From Bog-473 sp963791995 (GTDB lineage Bacteria; Actinomycetota; Acidimicrobiia; Acidimicrobiales; RAAP-2), in NCBI GenBank assembly GCA_963791995.1, contig CAWBUQ010000004.1, positions 248,001 through 312,000 on the forward strand: a DNA stretch of 64,000 nt, given 5' to 3'. Each line of letters begins with the position of its first letter. The first letter of the stretch is position 1. This document shows, piece by piece, positions 53,159 through 63,075 of this stretch. The position numbers were made by a program, and so were the translations under genes. The notes below the pieces were generated by a model. That model saw only the letters and a program-made list of their open reading frames with translations, was not told the origin of the DNA and made no database searches.

Positions 53159-54865
53159 ATGAACACCTCCGCCGAGCCCGCACGCCGGCGCACCGACTCC
53201 CGCCACGGACGTCGACGTCCTCGTGGTGGGTGCCGGCATCACCGGGATCTACCAGCTCTACCGGGCGTGCCGGGAGGGGTATTCCGCGCTGCTCCTCGAG
53301 GCAGGCGACGGGCGTCGGAGGCACCTGGTACTGGAACCGCTACCCGGGGGCCCGCTTCGACTCGGAGAGCTACACCTACGGCTATCTCTTCTCCAGGGAG
53401 CTCTTCGAGGAGTGGCAGTGGCAGGAGCACTTCGCGCCGCAGCCCGAGACGGAGCGCTACTTGAACCACGTCGTGGACCGCTTCGACCTGCGGCGCCACA
53501 TGCGCTTCGGCGCCAGCGTGACCTCGGCCGACCTACGACGAGACGGCTGGCTTGTGGGCCGTCAGGACGGATGACGGCGCCGAGCTCGTCACGCGCGGTA
53601 CCTGATCGCGGCGACCGGCGTCCTCTCGATCCCGTACACGCCGGAGATCCCCGGACGAGACCGATTCGAGGGCGAGTCGTACCACACGGGACGCTGGCCG
53701 GCGACGCCGGTCGACTTCGCCAACAAGCGGGTGGCGGTGATCGGGACCTCGTCGAGCGGCGTGCAGGTCGTCCCCGCCATCGTGGATGAGGTCGCGTCGT
53801 TGACCGTGTTCCAGCGGACACCCAACTGGTGCACGCCGCTCAACAACTCCGCCATCACGCCCGAGGAGCAGGCCGAACTCCGCGCCGGCTTCGAACAGCT
53901 CCGCGAGGTTCTCAACACATCGGTACACGGATTTCACCACCCTCCCCACGACCGCTCGGCCTTCGACGACACCGAAGAGGATGCGCCGACGCTTCTACGA
54001 GACGATGTGGGAAAGCCCGGGCTTCACCAAGCTGACGAGCAACTACCTCGACCTGCTGTCAAACCCGGACGCCAACGCCGAGTGGTGCGCATTCCTCGCC
54101 GGCAAGATCCGCAGCATCGTCACCGATCCCGCGACCGCGGACCGGCTGATCCCGAAGGACCAGCGGTTCGGAGAGAAGCGGCCCCCTTTCGTCACCGGCT
54201 ACTTCGAGGCCTTCAACCGGCCCAACGTCGCGCTGGTCGACCTGGCCGAGACGCCGATGGTCCGGGTGACGCCGACTGGGATCGAAACGACCGACGGCAT
54301 GCACGAGTTCGACATCATCGTGTGGGCAACGGGCTTCGACTTCGGGACCGGCGCGCTCCTGCGGATGGGCATCCGGGGTCGCGGCGGCCTGGCCCTGAGC
54401 GACTACTGGGACGACGGCCCGCGTACCTTTCTCGGTGTCCAGACCCATGGCTTCCCGAACCTGTTCTTCCCCGGCGGCCCGCACGCGGCTGCCGGAAACA
54501 ATCCGCGCTACAACAGCGACCAGGTCGACTTCATCACCGGTCTCCTCCTCTACGCGCGTGACCACGGGCGCGACGTCATCGAAGTGACCGAACGATCCGA
54601 GGAGCGTTGGACCAACATGGTCAACCGCGGCGCGTCGTCGCCGCTGTCCTTCGGGGAGAGCAGCTATTACTTCGGCACCAACATCCCGGGCAAGCCGAAG
54701 CGGTATCTGCTCAACTCGGCCGGTCGCCCGAAGCTTTTCTCGGTCATCGCCGACGTGGTCGCCAACGACTACGACGCCTTCACGTTCTCGACGAGCAGAC
54801 GGCGCCAGCCCGGCGCGACCGGGATGACCCGGCCGCCGGCCGTCACACCGTGGCGATCGGCGTGA
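53159..54865 (+). CDS. Flavin-dependent monooxygenase, Baeyer-Villiger type, second copy (frame breaks)
   Basis: ATG at 53159. Across breaks the N-terminus reads VDVLVVGAGITGIYQLYRAC and GGTWYWNRYPGARFDSESYT; then VRTDDGAELVTRYLIAATGVLS, the fingerprint FEGESYHTGRWP (F-x-G-x3-H-x3-W), RVAVIGTSSSGVQVVPAIVD and, from 53981 onward in one frame, FDIIVWATGFDFGTGALLRM to the end. About 545 residues after removing five or six inserted bases. It is typical of cyclohexanone-monooxygenase-like BVMOs. Divergent from the Rieske oxygenase and sharing operator A; both would be induced together. The 3' end overlaps the cyclase gene by ~20 bp. Confidence 0.83.
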
Positions 54866-55905
54866 CCGGCGAGCCCACCACACCGGGCATCCGCAGCGGC
54901 GGTGCGGTGAGCAGGAAGCGGCTGCGACCGTGCTCGCGTAACCACGTCGCCAGCTCGTGGAGGTACCACATCTCGCCGAGGGGCACGCCGAGCTTGAACA
55001 GGCAGAGGTTGTGGATGGGAAGGAAGGAGTGGCGGCTCGGGTCGCGGTCCTTGCCGAGGAGCCCTTCGACGGCGTAGTTGTCGGCCACCAGGGCCGAGAT
55101 CTGCGACTCGGCGATCCAGTCGAGCAGCGAGGGGTCGCGCGCGTCGAGGTAGGTGCACATCGTGTGGATCTGCACCGGATCGGGGTCTGCGCTCCCATTC
55201 GAGGACCTTGGTGGCGAACCCCGTGTGCAACAAGAGCATGTCGCCTGGCTCGACCACGACGCCGTCGGCCGCCATGATCTCCTCGAGCATGGCCCGGTCG
55301 ACTTTGCGCCACTCGTGCCCGAGGTGGTGTGCCAGGTCGACGAGAACGCCCCGGCCCTGCACGCCGTGCCAGGCCATGTGCTCGAGCCCGAGGTGGTGCG
55401 CGAAAGCCCGGTGGGCCCCGCCGTCCCCGCGGGCGTCGGCGCCGGGGGCCGACGAGGTCGATCCCGGCGCGGTAGCCGTTGTAGTAGACGGCCTCTTCGA
55501 CACCGTCCCCGTCGGCGTCGAACTCGGCGCCGACGTGGGCCAGCGAGTCCCACTGGGTCGAGTACTGCAGCGACAGGGTCACGACGTCGTCAGCCCAGAC
55601 GTCGACGTACTTGGGGTCGCCCCAGTCCTCCATCTGGCTCATGCGGACGTTGTAGAAGGTGGCCGGCTCGCCCTTCATGTCCTCGGTCGGGGAGACCACC
55701 GGCGGGTGACGGCGTTGGTTCAGTGCGGTCCCGCCCGGATAGTCGAGCGGCAGGCTGAGGCAGAAGCTGATGCCCGCCTGCGACCTCGCGGAGCACCCTG
55801 GAGCACCTTGCCCGGGGTGACGAGGTTGATGCGGCCCAGCTCGTCGTCGTCGCCCCAGTCCCCCCAGGTCGAGCCGGGTGGGCGCTGCTTCCACCGCTTC
55901 GTCAC
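54843..55905 (-). CDS. Cyclase-family hydrolase (kynurenine formamidase-like fold; frame breaks)
   Basis: The GTG at 55905 has GGAGGG 10 bp upstream; an ATG at 55935 would sit in operator B. After WKQRPPGSTWGDWGDDDELG (typical cyclase start) come MSQMEDWGDPKYVDVWADDV, TQWDSLAHVGAEFDADGDGV (metal-site His and Asp) and the long clean stretch LLHTGFATKVLEWERR...VPLGEMWYLHELATWLREHG. About 345 residues with at least four insertions removed. The PF04199-type family hydrolyses amides or lactones using a metal. The likely task is opening a lactone or imide made by the oxygenases. Confidence 0.75.
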
Positions 55906-55934
55906 CGTGTCGTTCCCTCCTGGTCGCGTTGCCA

Positions 55935-55954
55935 TGTACCGACCGGTTGGTCTA
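55935..55954. promoter_or_regulatory. Shared operator, site B (cyclase/amidohydrolase divergent promoter)
   Basis: TGTACCGACCGGTTGGTCTA on the plus strand, 19 of 20 bases identical to site A. It lies between starts at 55905 (-) and 56021 (+). Confidence 0.75.
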
Positions 55955-56020
55955 CCCTCTGGAGAGGAGCTTCGCGCAGTCGCGCCTGTCATCCTGGTTC
56001 ACGGACGGAAGGGACAGCAC

Positions 56021-57271
56021 ATGCCGGACAAGCCCTTTGTCGTCTCGGCGGACGGGCACATTCTCGAGCCCACCGACCTCTTCATCACCCGCCTGCCCGA
56101 AGCACCTGCGCGACCGGGGCGTGTGGGAGGACGACTTCGAGATCGAGCCACTGGTCGAGGGCGGGGCGCGCGATCTTCCGGCGCCTGCACACCCCCGGCT
56201 TCGAGGGATGGACGATCTCCCGCTACCGCCAGACGGGCGGACGCATGCCCGAGGGCGACCCCGAGATGATCATCGAGGACCTTGAACTTCGACGGGGTCG
56301 ACGTCGGGGTGATGCACCCCAACCTCTCGCTCTTCGGGCTCTACTCGGACGACCACGAGCTCTCGATGGCCCACGCCCGCGTCTACAACGACTACATCAT
56401 GGAGCGGTTCACGCCCGTACTTCGACCGGCTGGCCCCGACCGCACCGGTGCCCATCACCGACATCGACGATGCCGTCGCCGAGATCGAGCGGGTGGCCGC
56501 CGGCGGCTTCCGGGCGATCCTGCTTCCGGCCGTGCCGCCGAAGCCCTACTACTCGCGCGACTTCGACCCGGTGTGGGCGGCGGCGCAGGCCAACGGACGT
56601 GCACGTCTTCATCCACACCCAGACCGGTGGGGTGAAGGTCAACGATCCCGGCGTCGACCACGCTCAAGGTCGTCATGGAGAACGCGGCCCAGGTCAACCA
56701 GCCCATGACCGAGAAGTCCGCCTCCAAGCGCATGATCACCCAGGCGATCTACAGCACCATCGTCCCCCAGCAGGTCATCTGCGAGCTCATCGGTGGCGGT
56801 GTCGCCGAGCGCTACCCCGACCTGCACTTCGCCCTGATCGAATTCAACGCGCACTGGCTGGCCTCGCTGGTCGGCAGCATGGACAAGTGCTGGGTCACCG
56901 GCATCGGCCAGGACCCCGACTGGTGGCTCGGCGTCTGGGACGACACTCGGCCCGCCACCGAGCAGACCGGCATGGCGCAGCTGTTCCGGCTGAACGAGAA
57001 GTGGCCCTACCCGCTGATGCCGAGCGAGTACGTGCAAGCGTCAGTTCCACGTCTCGTTCCAGGACGACCCCGTGGCGGTCGCCTGCCGGCACATCACCGG
57101 TCTGTCGACGATCGTCTGGGGCAACGACTACCCGCACGCCGAGGGGACCTTCCGCGGCAGCCGCAGCTGATGGCCGAGCAGTTCGCCGGCGTCCCGGCGG
57201 CCGAGCGCGACGCCATGGTCGGCGGCACGCTCGGCGGGCTGCTCGGGTTCAAGGCTCCGGTGGCCGCCTGA
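56021..57271 (+). CDS. Amidohydrolase family 2 protein (frame breaks)
   Basis: ATG at 56021. MPDKPFVVSADGHILEPTDL (metal-binding D-x-H), then across breaks RYRQTGGRMPEGDPEMIIED, VGVMHPNLSLFGLYSDDHEL, DVHVFIHTQTGGVKVND (His) and the long clean block MENAAQVNQPMTEKSASKRM...LIEFNAHWLASLVGSMDKCW, ending with VWGNDYPHAEG (Asp). About 415 residues after removing roughly seven insertions. It resembles the aminocarboxymuconate-semialdehyde decarboxylase / PHP-like 'metal-dependent hydrolase' group common in actinobacterial terpenoid clusters. It acts downstream of oxygenases; decarboxylation or hydrolysis are both possible. Confidence 0.8.
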
Positions 57272-57272
57272 G

Positions 57273-58279
57273 CGACCGGCACCCGCGAGCGAGCATCGCT
57301 TCGACGGGCGCGTCGCCATCGTCACCGGCGCCGGGCGAGGCATCGGCCGCGCCTACGCCCTGCTCCTGGCGGCCCGCGGCGCCGCCGTCGTCGTCAACGA
57401 CCTCGGCGGCGCCATGGACGGGACCGGTGCCGACGCCGGGCCGGCGGCCGACGGTGGTGGACGAGATCGTCGCCGCCGGCGGGGTCGGCGCGTGGCCGAC
57501 ACCAGCGACCTCGCCACGGCGAGCGGCGCGCAGGCAGTCGTGCGAGACGGCGATCGAGCGCTTCGGCCGGCTCGACATCCTCGATCAACAACGCCGGCAT
57601 CATCCGATGGGCCGGCTTCCCCGAGGCCGACGAGGACAACCTCGCCCGCCACCTGGCCGTGCACACGGTCGGCTCGTTCAACATCACCCGTGCGCCGCCT
57701 GGCCCCACATGGTCGAGCAGGGCTACGGCCGCATCGTGATGACGACCTCGAGCGGGATGTTCGGGCTGCCGAACAACACGTCCTACGCCACGGCCAAGGC
57801 GGCCGTCGATCGGCACTGACCCGGAGCCTGGCGGTGGCCGGTGCCAAGCACGGGATCACGGTCAACCTCATCGCGCCGGCCGCCGTGACCCGGATGGCGG
57901 GCGGCGCAGGGCCGGCGGCCATGACCGCCGAGCAGGTGGCGCCGATGGCGGCCTTCCTCGCGCACGAGGACTGCCCGGTGACCGGCGAGATCTACGCCGC
58001 CGGGAGCCGGGCGCTTCGCCCGGCATCTTCATCGCGTCGACCGCCGGCTACGTCGCACCCGGGCCGAGCGGCACGCATCGAGGACGTGGCCGCGCACTGG
58101 GCGGACATCAACGACGAGACCGGGCTACTCGGTCCCGGCGGACCTGATGCGGCTGGTCGGCAGCCTTCATGGCGCACCTCGGCGCGGCAACGGCTGACGC
58201 CGCTGCCGGACCGACGCGCGCTGCGGGGCCCGGCTACTCCTCGAGCAGGTCGGGCTCCTCGGCCACCACGACGTCGTAG
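57273..58279 (+). CDS. SDR of MFE-2 / 17-beta-HSD4 type (frame breaks, ends uncertain)
   Basis: It follows the amidohydrolase stop at once, but no ATG/GTG is visible in frame. HRFDGRVAIVTGAGRGIGRA and ALLLAARGAAVVVNDLGGAM, with the D-L-G-G nucleotide loop, are typical of the dehydrogenase domain of multifunctional beta-oxidation enzymes. NNAGII, SSGMFGLPNNTSYATAKAAV (Ser and Y-x3-K) and VNLIAPAAVTRMAGG follow in various frames. Corrected length is ~300 residues. The C-terminal end at 58279 is a guess and would overlap the aldolase gene. Likely role: 3-hydroxyacyl-CoA dehydrogenation in side-chain or ring beta-oxidation. Confidence 0.68.
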
Positions 58280-59003
58280 AGGGGCTGGAACTGCACCCAT
58301 CCGACGCGGTGGCCGCCGGTCTGCCGGGCGGTCTTCTCGGCCACGTCGTGGCCGATCGAGACGGGTGTACCGGCGGCCTCGGCCAGCAGCTGGGCCTGGC
58401 AGCTGCGCTCCATGGTGATGAACCACCACGCCGCCTCGTCGACGGTGCGCCCCACGGTGAGCAGGCCGTGGTTGGACAGGATCGCCGCCTTGCGTGTCGC
58501 CGAGGGCGTGGGCGATGCGCTTGCCCTCTTCGACGTCGAACACGGCGCCGGTGTAGTCGTCGAACACCACGTGGTCCCCGTAGAAGGCGCAGGCGTCCTG
58601 GGTCAGCGGGTCGAGCGGTCGGCGGAGCGTCGACCACGCCTTGCCGTGGACCGAGTGCGAGTGCGCCGCCGACACCACGTCGGGCCGCGCGGCGTGGATC
58701 TGCGAATGGATGACGAAGGCGGCCAGGTTCAGCGGCCAGGTGCCCTCGACGACCTCGCCGTCGTGGTTGACGAGGAGCAGGTCCTTGACCCGGATCTGCC
58801 GGAAGCTCATGCCGAGCGGGTTGACCCAGAAGTGGTCGGGTAGCTCGGGATCGCGGGCGGTGATGTGGCCGGCCGTCCCCTCGCCGAAGCCGAGCCGCCC
58901 GAAGATGCGGAAGGCGGCGGCGAGCCGTTGCTTGCGATGGCGGCGCTCCTCCTCGACGGTGTCGAACTTCGGGGAAGGCGTGGGGAATCCGCTCCGATGC
59001 CAT
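58234..59003 (-). CDS. Class II aldolase/adducin-family protein (frame breaks)
   Basis: ATG at 59003 (MASERIPHAFP), then after one inserted base KFDTVEEERRHRKQRLAAAF. The class II aldolase zinc-site region is clear: GHITARDPELPDHFWVNPLG, VSAAHSHSVHGKAWSTL (H-x-H), FYGDHVVFDDYTGAVFDVEE and ILSNHGLLTVGRTVDEAAWW. About 250 residues, with breaks near 58970 and 58500. Members cleave or epimerise hydroxy-carbonyl compounds with Zn2+. Divergent from the acyl-CoA dehydrogenase with only 48 bp and operator C between. Confidence 0.8.
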
Positions 59004-59023
59004 GGAGCCAGTGTACGGGACCT

Positions 59024-59041
59024 TGTACCGGTCAGTCCATA
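59024..59041. promoter_or_regulatory. Shared operator, site C (aldolase/acyl-CoA dehydrogenase divergent promoter)
   Basis: TGTACCGGTCAGTCCATA. It matches sites A, B and D over the core TGTACCGRYCRGT and diverges after it. It is in the 48-bp gap between starts at 59003 (-) and 59052 (+). Confidence 0.65.
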
Positions 59042-59051
59042 GGATGGGGGC

Positions 59052-60232
59052 GTGGACTTCTCGCTGAGCGAATCCGAGCGCGCGCTGGTCGGCGCTGTGC
59101 CGCGACTTCGCGCAGAACGAGATCGGCCCGCGGGCGCCCGCGGCCTGGGACGAGGCGCGATGCCCGACCGATCTGCTTGCGCGAGATGGGGCAGCTGGGC
59201 CTCCTCGGGATGCTGATCCCCGAGGAATGGGGCGGGATCGGCATGTCGACCGTCGGCTTCGTCGCCGCCATGGAGCAGATCGGACTGGCCGACCAGTCGG
59301 TCGCGGCGGCGTGGCAGGCGCACGTCACGATCGGCTCGCTTGCCGCTGCTTCCTCTTCGGTGACGACGCACCAGCGCGAGCGGTGGCTGCGACCGCTGGC
59401 CGAGGGCGACGCCCTCGGTGCGTTCGGCCTGACCGAGCCCGACGCCGGATCGGACGCGCGGGGCATCCGCACCCGTGCCGAGCCGCAGCGACGGCGGCTG
59501 GCTGATCAACGGTCGCAAGACCTTCATCTCCAACGCCGGGACCGACATGTCCTTCGGCGTGACGCTGCTCGCCCGGGTCGGGGCCCGAACGGGTGCACGG
59601 AGCAGACGGCACGACCCGGCCGCCTGCGCTACGCCAGCTTCGTCGTCGAGAAGCGACACCCCCGGCTTCACCATGGGTCCAAAGATGCGCGGAATCGGCT
59701 GGCGGGGCCTCGACACCCGCGAGCTGTACTTCGACGACGTGTGGGTGCCCGAGCGAGCACCTGGTGGGCGATCCCGACCTGGGGCTCAGCCAGTTCCTGC
59801 GCACGCTCGAGGTCGGCCGCATCTCCATCGCCGCGCTCTCGCTCAGCCTGACCCAGGCCGTGCTCGACATGGCGCTCGCGCTACGCGCGGGAGCGGGTGC
59901 AGTTCGGGCAGCCCATCTCGAAGTTCCAGGCGGTGCAGTTCAAGTTGGCCGACATCGCCACCGAGCTCGAGGCGGCCCGCTGGCTGACCTACCGCGCCGC
60001 CTCGCTCCGCGATGCCGGCCAGCCGTTCCAAAAGGAGGCCGCCATGGCCAAGTTGAAGGCCAGCCGGCTGGCGGTGTCGGCCGCTTCGGAGGCGGTGCAG
60101 ATCCACGGCGGCCTCGGCTACATGCTCGACTCCCCGGTGGCCCGCTTCTACTGCGACGCCAAGGTGCTCGAGATCGGCGAGGGGACCAACGAGATCCAGC
60201 ACCTCGTGATCGCCCGCGCCCTCGGCTGCTGA
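59052..60232 (+). CDS. Acyl-CoA dehydrogenase (about eleven single-base insertions)
   Basis: GTG at 59052. Pieces in order: DFSLSESERALVGA, LGMLIPEEWGGIGMSTVGFV, GAFGLTEPDAGSDARGIRT (FAD/substrate signature), GWLINGRKTFISNAGTDMSF, YASFVVEK-DTPGFTMGPKMRG, QFLRTLEVGRISIAALSLSL, RYARERVQFGQPISKFQAVQ and, in a clean final block, EAVQIHGGLGYMLDSPVARF. The catalytic Glu of this family lies in VLEIGEGTNEIQHLVIARAL. Removing the inserted bases gives ~385 residues, the exact family length. FAD-linked alpha,beta-dehydrogenation of an acyl-CoA. Operator C is 11 bp upstream. Confidence 0.88.
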
Positions 60233-60265
60233 CGAGTCCCGGGCCGCGACAGCGGGGCGAGAAAC

Positions 60266-62257
60266 TCAGACGGCGGCTAGCCGGCGGATCGCCTCGGCGA
60301 TCTCGACCCGACCGGGAAGCCAGGCCCGCTCGAGCTCGGGTGCGTAGGGCGGCGGCGTGGCGGCAGCACCCACCCGCTCAATCGGGGCATCGAGGTCCCA
60401 GAAACCTTCCCGGGCCACAGTGGCCGCGATCTCGGCCCCGATGCCGAAGGGCACGACCGCCTCGTGTGCGATCAGGATCCGGCTCGTCTTGTGCAGCGAC
60501 GCCAAGACGGGCTCGAGGTCGAGTGGGACAACGGTCCGCAGGTCGATCACCTCCACCGAGACACCCTCGCCGGCCAGCGCCTCGGCGGCGGCCATCGCCT
60601 CGTGCACCATCCGCGAGACCGACACGACCGTGACATCGGACCCGGTGCGCACGACCGCCGAGCGGCCGATGGGCACCAGGTGGTCTGCCGGGGGTTCGGG
60701 TCCCTTCATGCCGTAGAGGAGCCGGTTCTCGATGAACACCACGGGATTGGGGTCCCGGATCGACGCCCGTAACAGTCCGTACGTGTCCGCCGGTGTCGAC
60801 GGCATGACCACGGTCAGGCCCGGAATGTGGGCCAGCAGCGCCTCGAGGCTCTGGGAGTGCTGGCTGCCCGAGGAGCGGCCCGCCCCGAACTGGGTGCGGA
60901 CGGTCAGCGCCATCTCGGCCGCCCCGCCCGTCATGAACGGGAGCTTGGCGGCCTGGTTGAGCAACTGGTCGAAGCAGACGCCAAGGAAGTCCAGGTACAT
61001 GATCTCGACGACGGGGCGCATGCCGGCCATGGCGGATCCCACGGCGAGCCCCACGATGGCCGTCTCGGAGATCGGCGTGTCGCGGACCCGGTCGCCGAAA
61101 CGCTCGCGCAGCCCGCGGGTGAGGCCGAAGACGTTGCCTCCGTCGCCGACGTCGACGCCGGCCACGAAGACGCGGTCGTCGGCCGCAAGCTCGGATTCGA
61201 GGGCCGTGCGCACGGCGTCCATCGTGCGGTACGAGGCGGGCGTGTCCTCGGTGAGCGGCGGCGGTTCGTCGGGCTGCGGGCGGGGTCGCAGCACGTAGTC
61301 GAAGAGTGAAGACGCAGACGGGGCCGGCAAGGTGCGCGCCCGTTCGAGCGCGGCGTCCAGCCCGGCCGCCACGCCGGATTCGAGCGCGTCGATCTCCTCC
61401 GCACCGACGCCGGCACCGAGGAGCCGCTCGCGGTGGCGCACCAGCGGGTCACGCGCCCGCCAGGCACTCACCTCGTCGGCGTCGCGGTAGCGCTCGGGGT
61501 CGCCCTCGTAGTGGCCGTGCCACCGGTAGGTGGTCGCTTCGACGACGGAGGGGCCACCAGCCCTTGCTGCCTGGACGGCGTCCGCCATGACCGACGCAGT
61601 GGCCACGACATCGTTGCCGTCGACGGCGCGGTAGGGGAGGTCGTAGCCCGCGGCACGCCGCTCGAGGCTCGCCGCGTGCTGCGCCGACGTGGGGGAGAAC
61701 TCCGAGTACCCGTTGTTCTCGCAGAAGAAGATCACCGGCAGCTCCCACACGGCGGCGAGGTTGAGGGCCTCGTGGAACGCGCCCTGTGCCGCCGCACCGT
61801 CGCCGAAGAAGGCGACGGCGACGCTGTCGTTGCCGCGGAGCTGCGCCGCCACCGCCGCGCCCGTGGCGATGGGCAGGCCGGCGGCCACGATGCCGTTGGC
61901 GCCGAAGATCCCGAGTGCCGGGTCGGCGATGTGCATGGAGCCGCCCCGCGCCCGGTTGGTTCCCTCGTCCCGCGCCATCAGCTCGGCGAACATCGCCATC
62001 GGGTCGAGCCCCTTGGCCAGGCAGTGGCCGTGGCCGCGATGGGTGGACGTGATGACGTCGTCGGCCCGCAGCGGCCAGCACGCGCCGACCGCCGCAGCTT
62101 CCTGGCCGATTGAGAGGTGGACGAAGCCGGGCACGAGCCCGTCGCGGTACAGCGCGGCGACCCGCTCCTCGAAGCCGCGGATGCGGGCCATGCGGCGCTG
62201 CATCTCGAGGAGTTCGGCCCGTGAGAGGCCCGGCTCGGCATCGGCGCTGGCAGCCAT
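60266..62257 (-). CDS. Fused alpha-beta 2-oxoacid dehydrogenase E1 component
   Basis: 663 residues, intact. The N-terminal alpha half has the thiamine diphosphate motif AFFGDGAAAQGAFHEALNLA...CENNGYSE (G-D-G...N-N) after HRGHGHCLAKGLDPMAMFAE. The beta half starts near residue 340 (YRTMDAVRTALESELAADDR) with DTPISETAIVGLAVGSAMAG, and ends as a transketolase C-terminal domain (VEVIDLRTVVPLD). Branched-chain/acetoin/pyruvate-type E1s decarboxylate 2-oxoacids. Fusion of the two subunits is known but uncommon; no E2 or E3 gene is nearby, so it must share them. Nine bp separate its start from operator D. Confidence 0.93.
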   Translation of the reverse strand: MAASADAEPGLSRAELLEMQRRMARIRGFEERVAALYRDGLVPGFVHLSIGQEAAAVGACWPLRADDVITSTHRGHGHCLAKGLDPMAMFAELMARDEGTNRARGGSMHIADPALGIFGANGIVAAGLPIATGAAVAAQLRGNDSVAVAFFGDGAAAQGAFHEALNLAAVWELPVIFFCENNGYSEFSPTSAQHAASLERRAAGYDLPYRAVDGNDVVATASVMADAVQAARAGGPSVVEATTYRWHGHYEGDPERYRDADEVSAWRARDPLVRHRERLLGAGVGAEEIDALESGVAAGLDAALERARTLPAPSASSLFDYVLRPRPQPDEPPPLTEDTPASYRTMDAVRTALESELAADDRVFVAGVDVGDGGNVFGLTRGLRERFGDRVRDTPISETAIVGLAVGSAMAGMRPVVEIMYLDFLGVCFDQLLNQAAKLPFMTGGAAEMALTVRTQFGAGRSSGSQHSQSLEALLAHIPGLTVVMPSTPADTYGLLRASIRDPNPVVFIENRLLYGMKGPEPPADHLVPIGRSAVVRTGSDVTVVSVSRMVHEAMAAAEALAGEGVSVEVIDLRTVVPLDLEPVLASLHKTSRILIAHEAVVPFGIGAEIAATVAREGFWDLDAPIERVGAAATPPPYAPELERAWLPGRVEIAEAIRRLAAV

Positions 62258-62265
62258 GGTGGGTT

Positions 62266-62283
62266 AGTGTACTGATCGGTACA
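62266..62283. promoter_or_regulatory. Shared operator, site D (E1/SDR divergent promoter)
   Basis: On the minus strand TGTACCGATCAGTACACT. It contains the near-perfect palindrome GTACTGATCGGTAC (62269-62282), the most symmetrical of the four sites. It sits in the 38-bp gap between starts at 62257 (-) and 62296 (+), so one bound protein would cover both promoters. Confidence 0.75.
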
Positions 62284-62295
62284 AGCAGGAGGCCG

Positions 62296-63075
62296 ATGTC
62301 CGCGCAGATCGAGATTCCCGACACCTTCCCGGCTGCCGGCGAGGTGACCGGCAAGCGGGTCGTCATCACCGGCGCGGGACGGGGGCTCGGATCGCTGCTG
62401 GCCCACGCCTTCTCGGCGGCCGGTGCGACCGTGGCGCTGGTGGCGCGCACCGAGCGTGACCTGAAGGACGTGGCCGCACACTTGGCGGGACCGTCGCTGG
62501 TGCTCAGTGGCGACGTCAGCGACGAGGACTTCAACGAGTCCGTCGCGGACGCCTGCGTCGCCGAGTGGGGCGGCCTCGACGTGTGGATCGCCAACGCGGG
62601 GATCTCGCCCGTCGTGGCCGGTCCACAGGAGACCGAGGCCGGCGTGTGGCGGCGGGTCCTCGAGGTGAACCTCACCGGCGCCTTTCTCGGCGCCAGGGCC
62701 GCGGCCCGCGTGATGCGCGAGGGCGGGCGGCTCATCTTCACCGGGTCGGTGCTGGGCGAGCGGCCACGCCGGGGTCTCTCGGCCTACAGCGCGTCGAAGG
62801 CCGGCTTGACGGCCCTGGCCAAAGGGCTGGCGCTCGACCTGGCACCGTCGGGCATCACCGTCAACGTCGTGGCGCCGGGTTGGTTCGATTCGCCCATGGC
62901 CGAGGGCTGGAAGCAAAACGCCCGGCTGTCCGAGGCGATCACCAGCCACACGGCGTTGGGTCGGTGGGGCGCGCCGAGCGATCTCGCCGGTGCCTACCAG
63001 TTCCTGGCCTCGGACGCCGCGGCCTTCGTCACCGGCGCCATCCTCACCGTGGACGGCGGGTACTTGCTCCTATGA
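62296..63075 (+). CDS. SDR-family oxidoreductase
   Basis: 259 residues, intact; ATG at 62296 with CAGGAGG 5 bp upstream. KRVVITGAGRGLGSLLAHAF, VWIANAGISPV (N-A-G), Ser in RLIFTGSVLGERP and Y-x3-K in GLSAYSASKAGLTALA complete the site, with FVTGAILTVDGGYLLL at the end. It is first in a two-gene operon controlled by operator D, with the next SDR overlapping by 4 bp. A dehydrogenase step in the induced pathway is likely. Confidence 0.9.
   Translation: MSAQIEIPDTFPAAGEVTGKRVVITGAGRGLGSLLAHAFSAAGATVALVARTERDLKDVAAHLAGPSLVLSGDVSDEDFNESVADACVAEWGGLDVWIANAGISPVVAGPQETEAGVWRRVLEVNLTGAFLGARAAARVMREGGRLIFTGSVLGERPRRGLSAYSASKAGLTALAKGLALDLAPSGITVNVVAPGWFDSPMAEGWKQNARLSEAITSHTALGRWGAPSDLAGAYQFLASDAAAFVTGAILTVDGGYLLL

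Noticed and set aside
50396..60232. Programmed ribosomal frameshifting or a recoding system
   Set aside because: Breaks are too many, lie in different contexts within all genes regardless of family, lack slippery heptamers, and stop at an intact gene; base-insertion errors explain them more simply.
53070..62283. The TGTACCGRYCRGT sites as LexA or CsoR boxes
   Set aside because: They lack GAAC-N4-GTTC and the C/G-tract form; their placement in divergent catabolic promoters fits a TetR operator.
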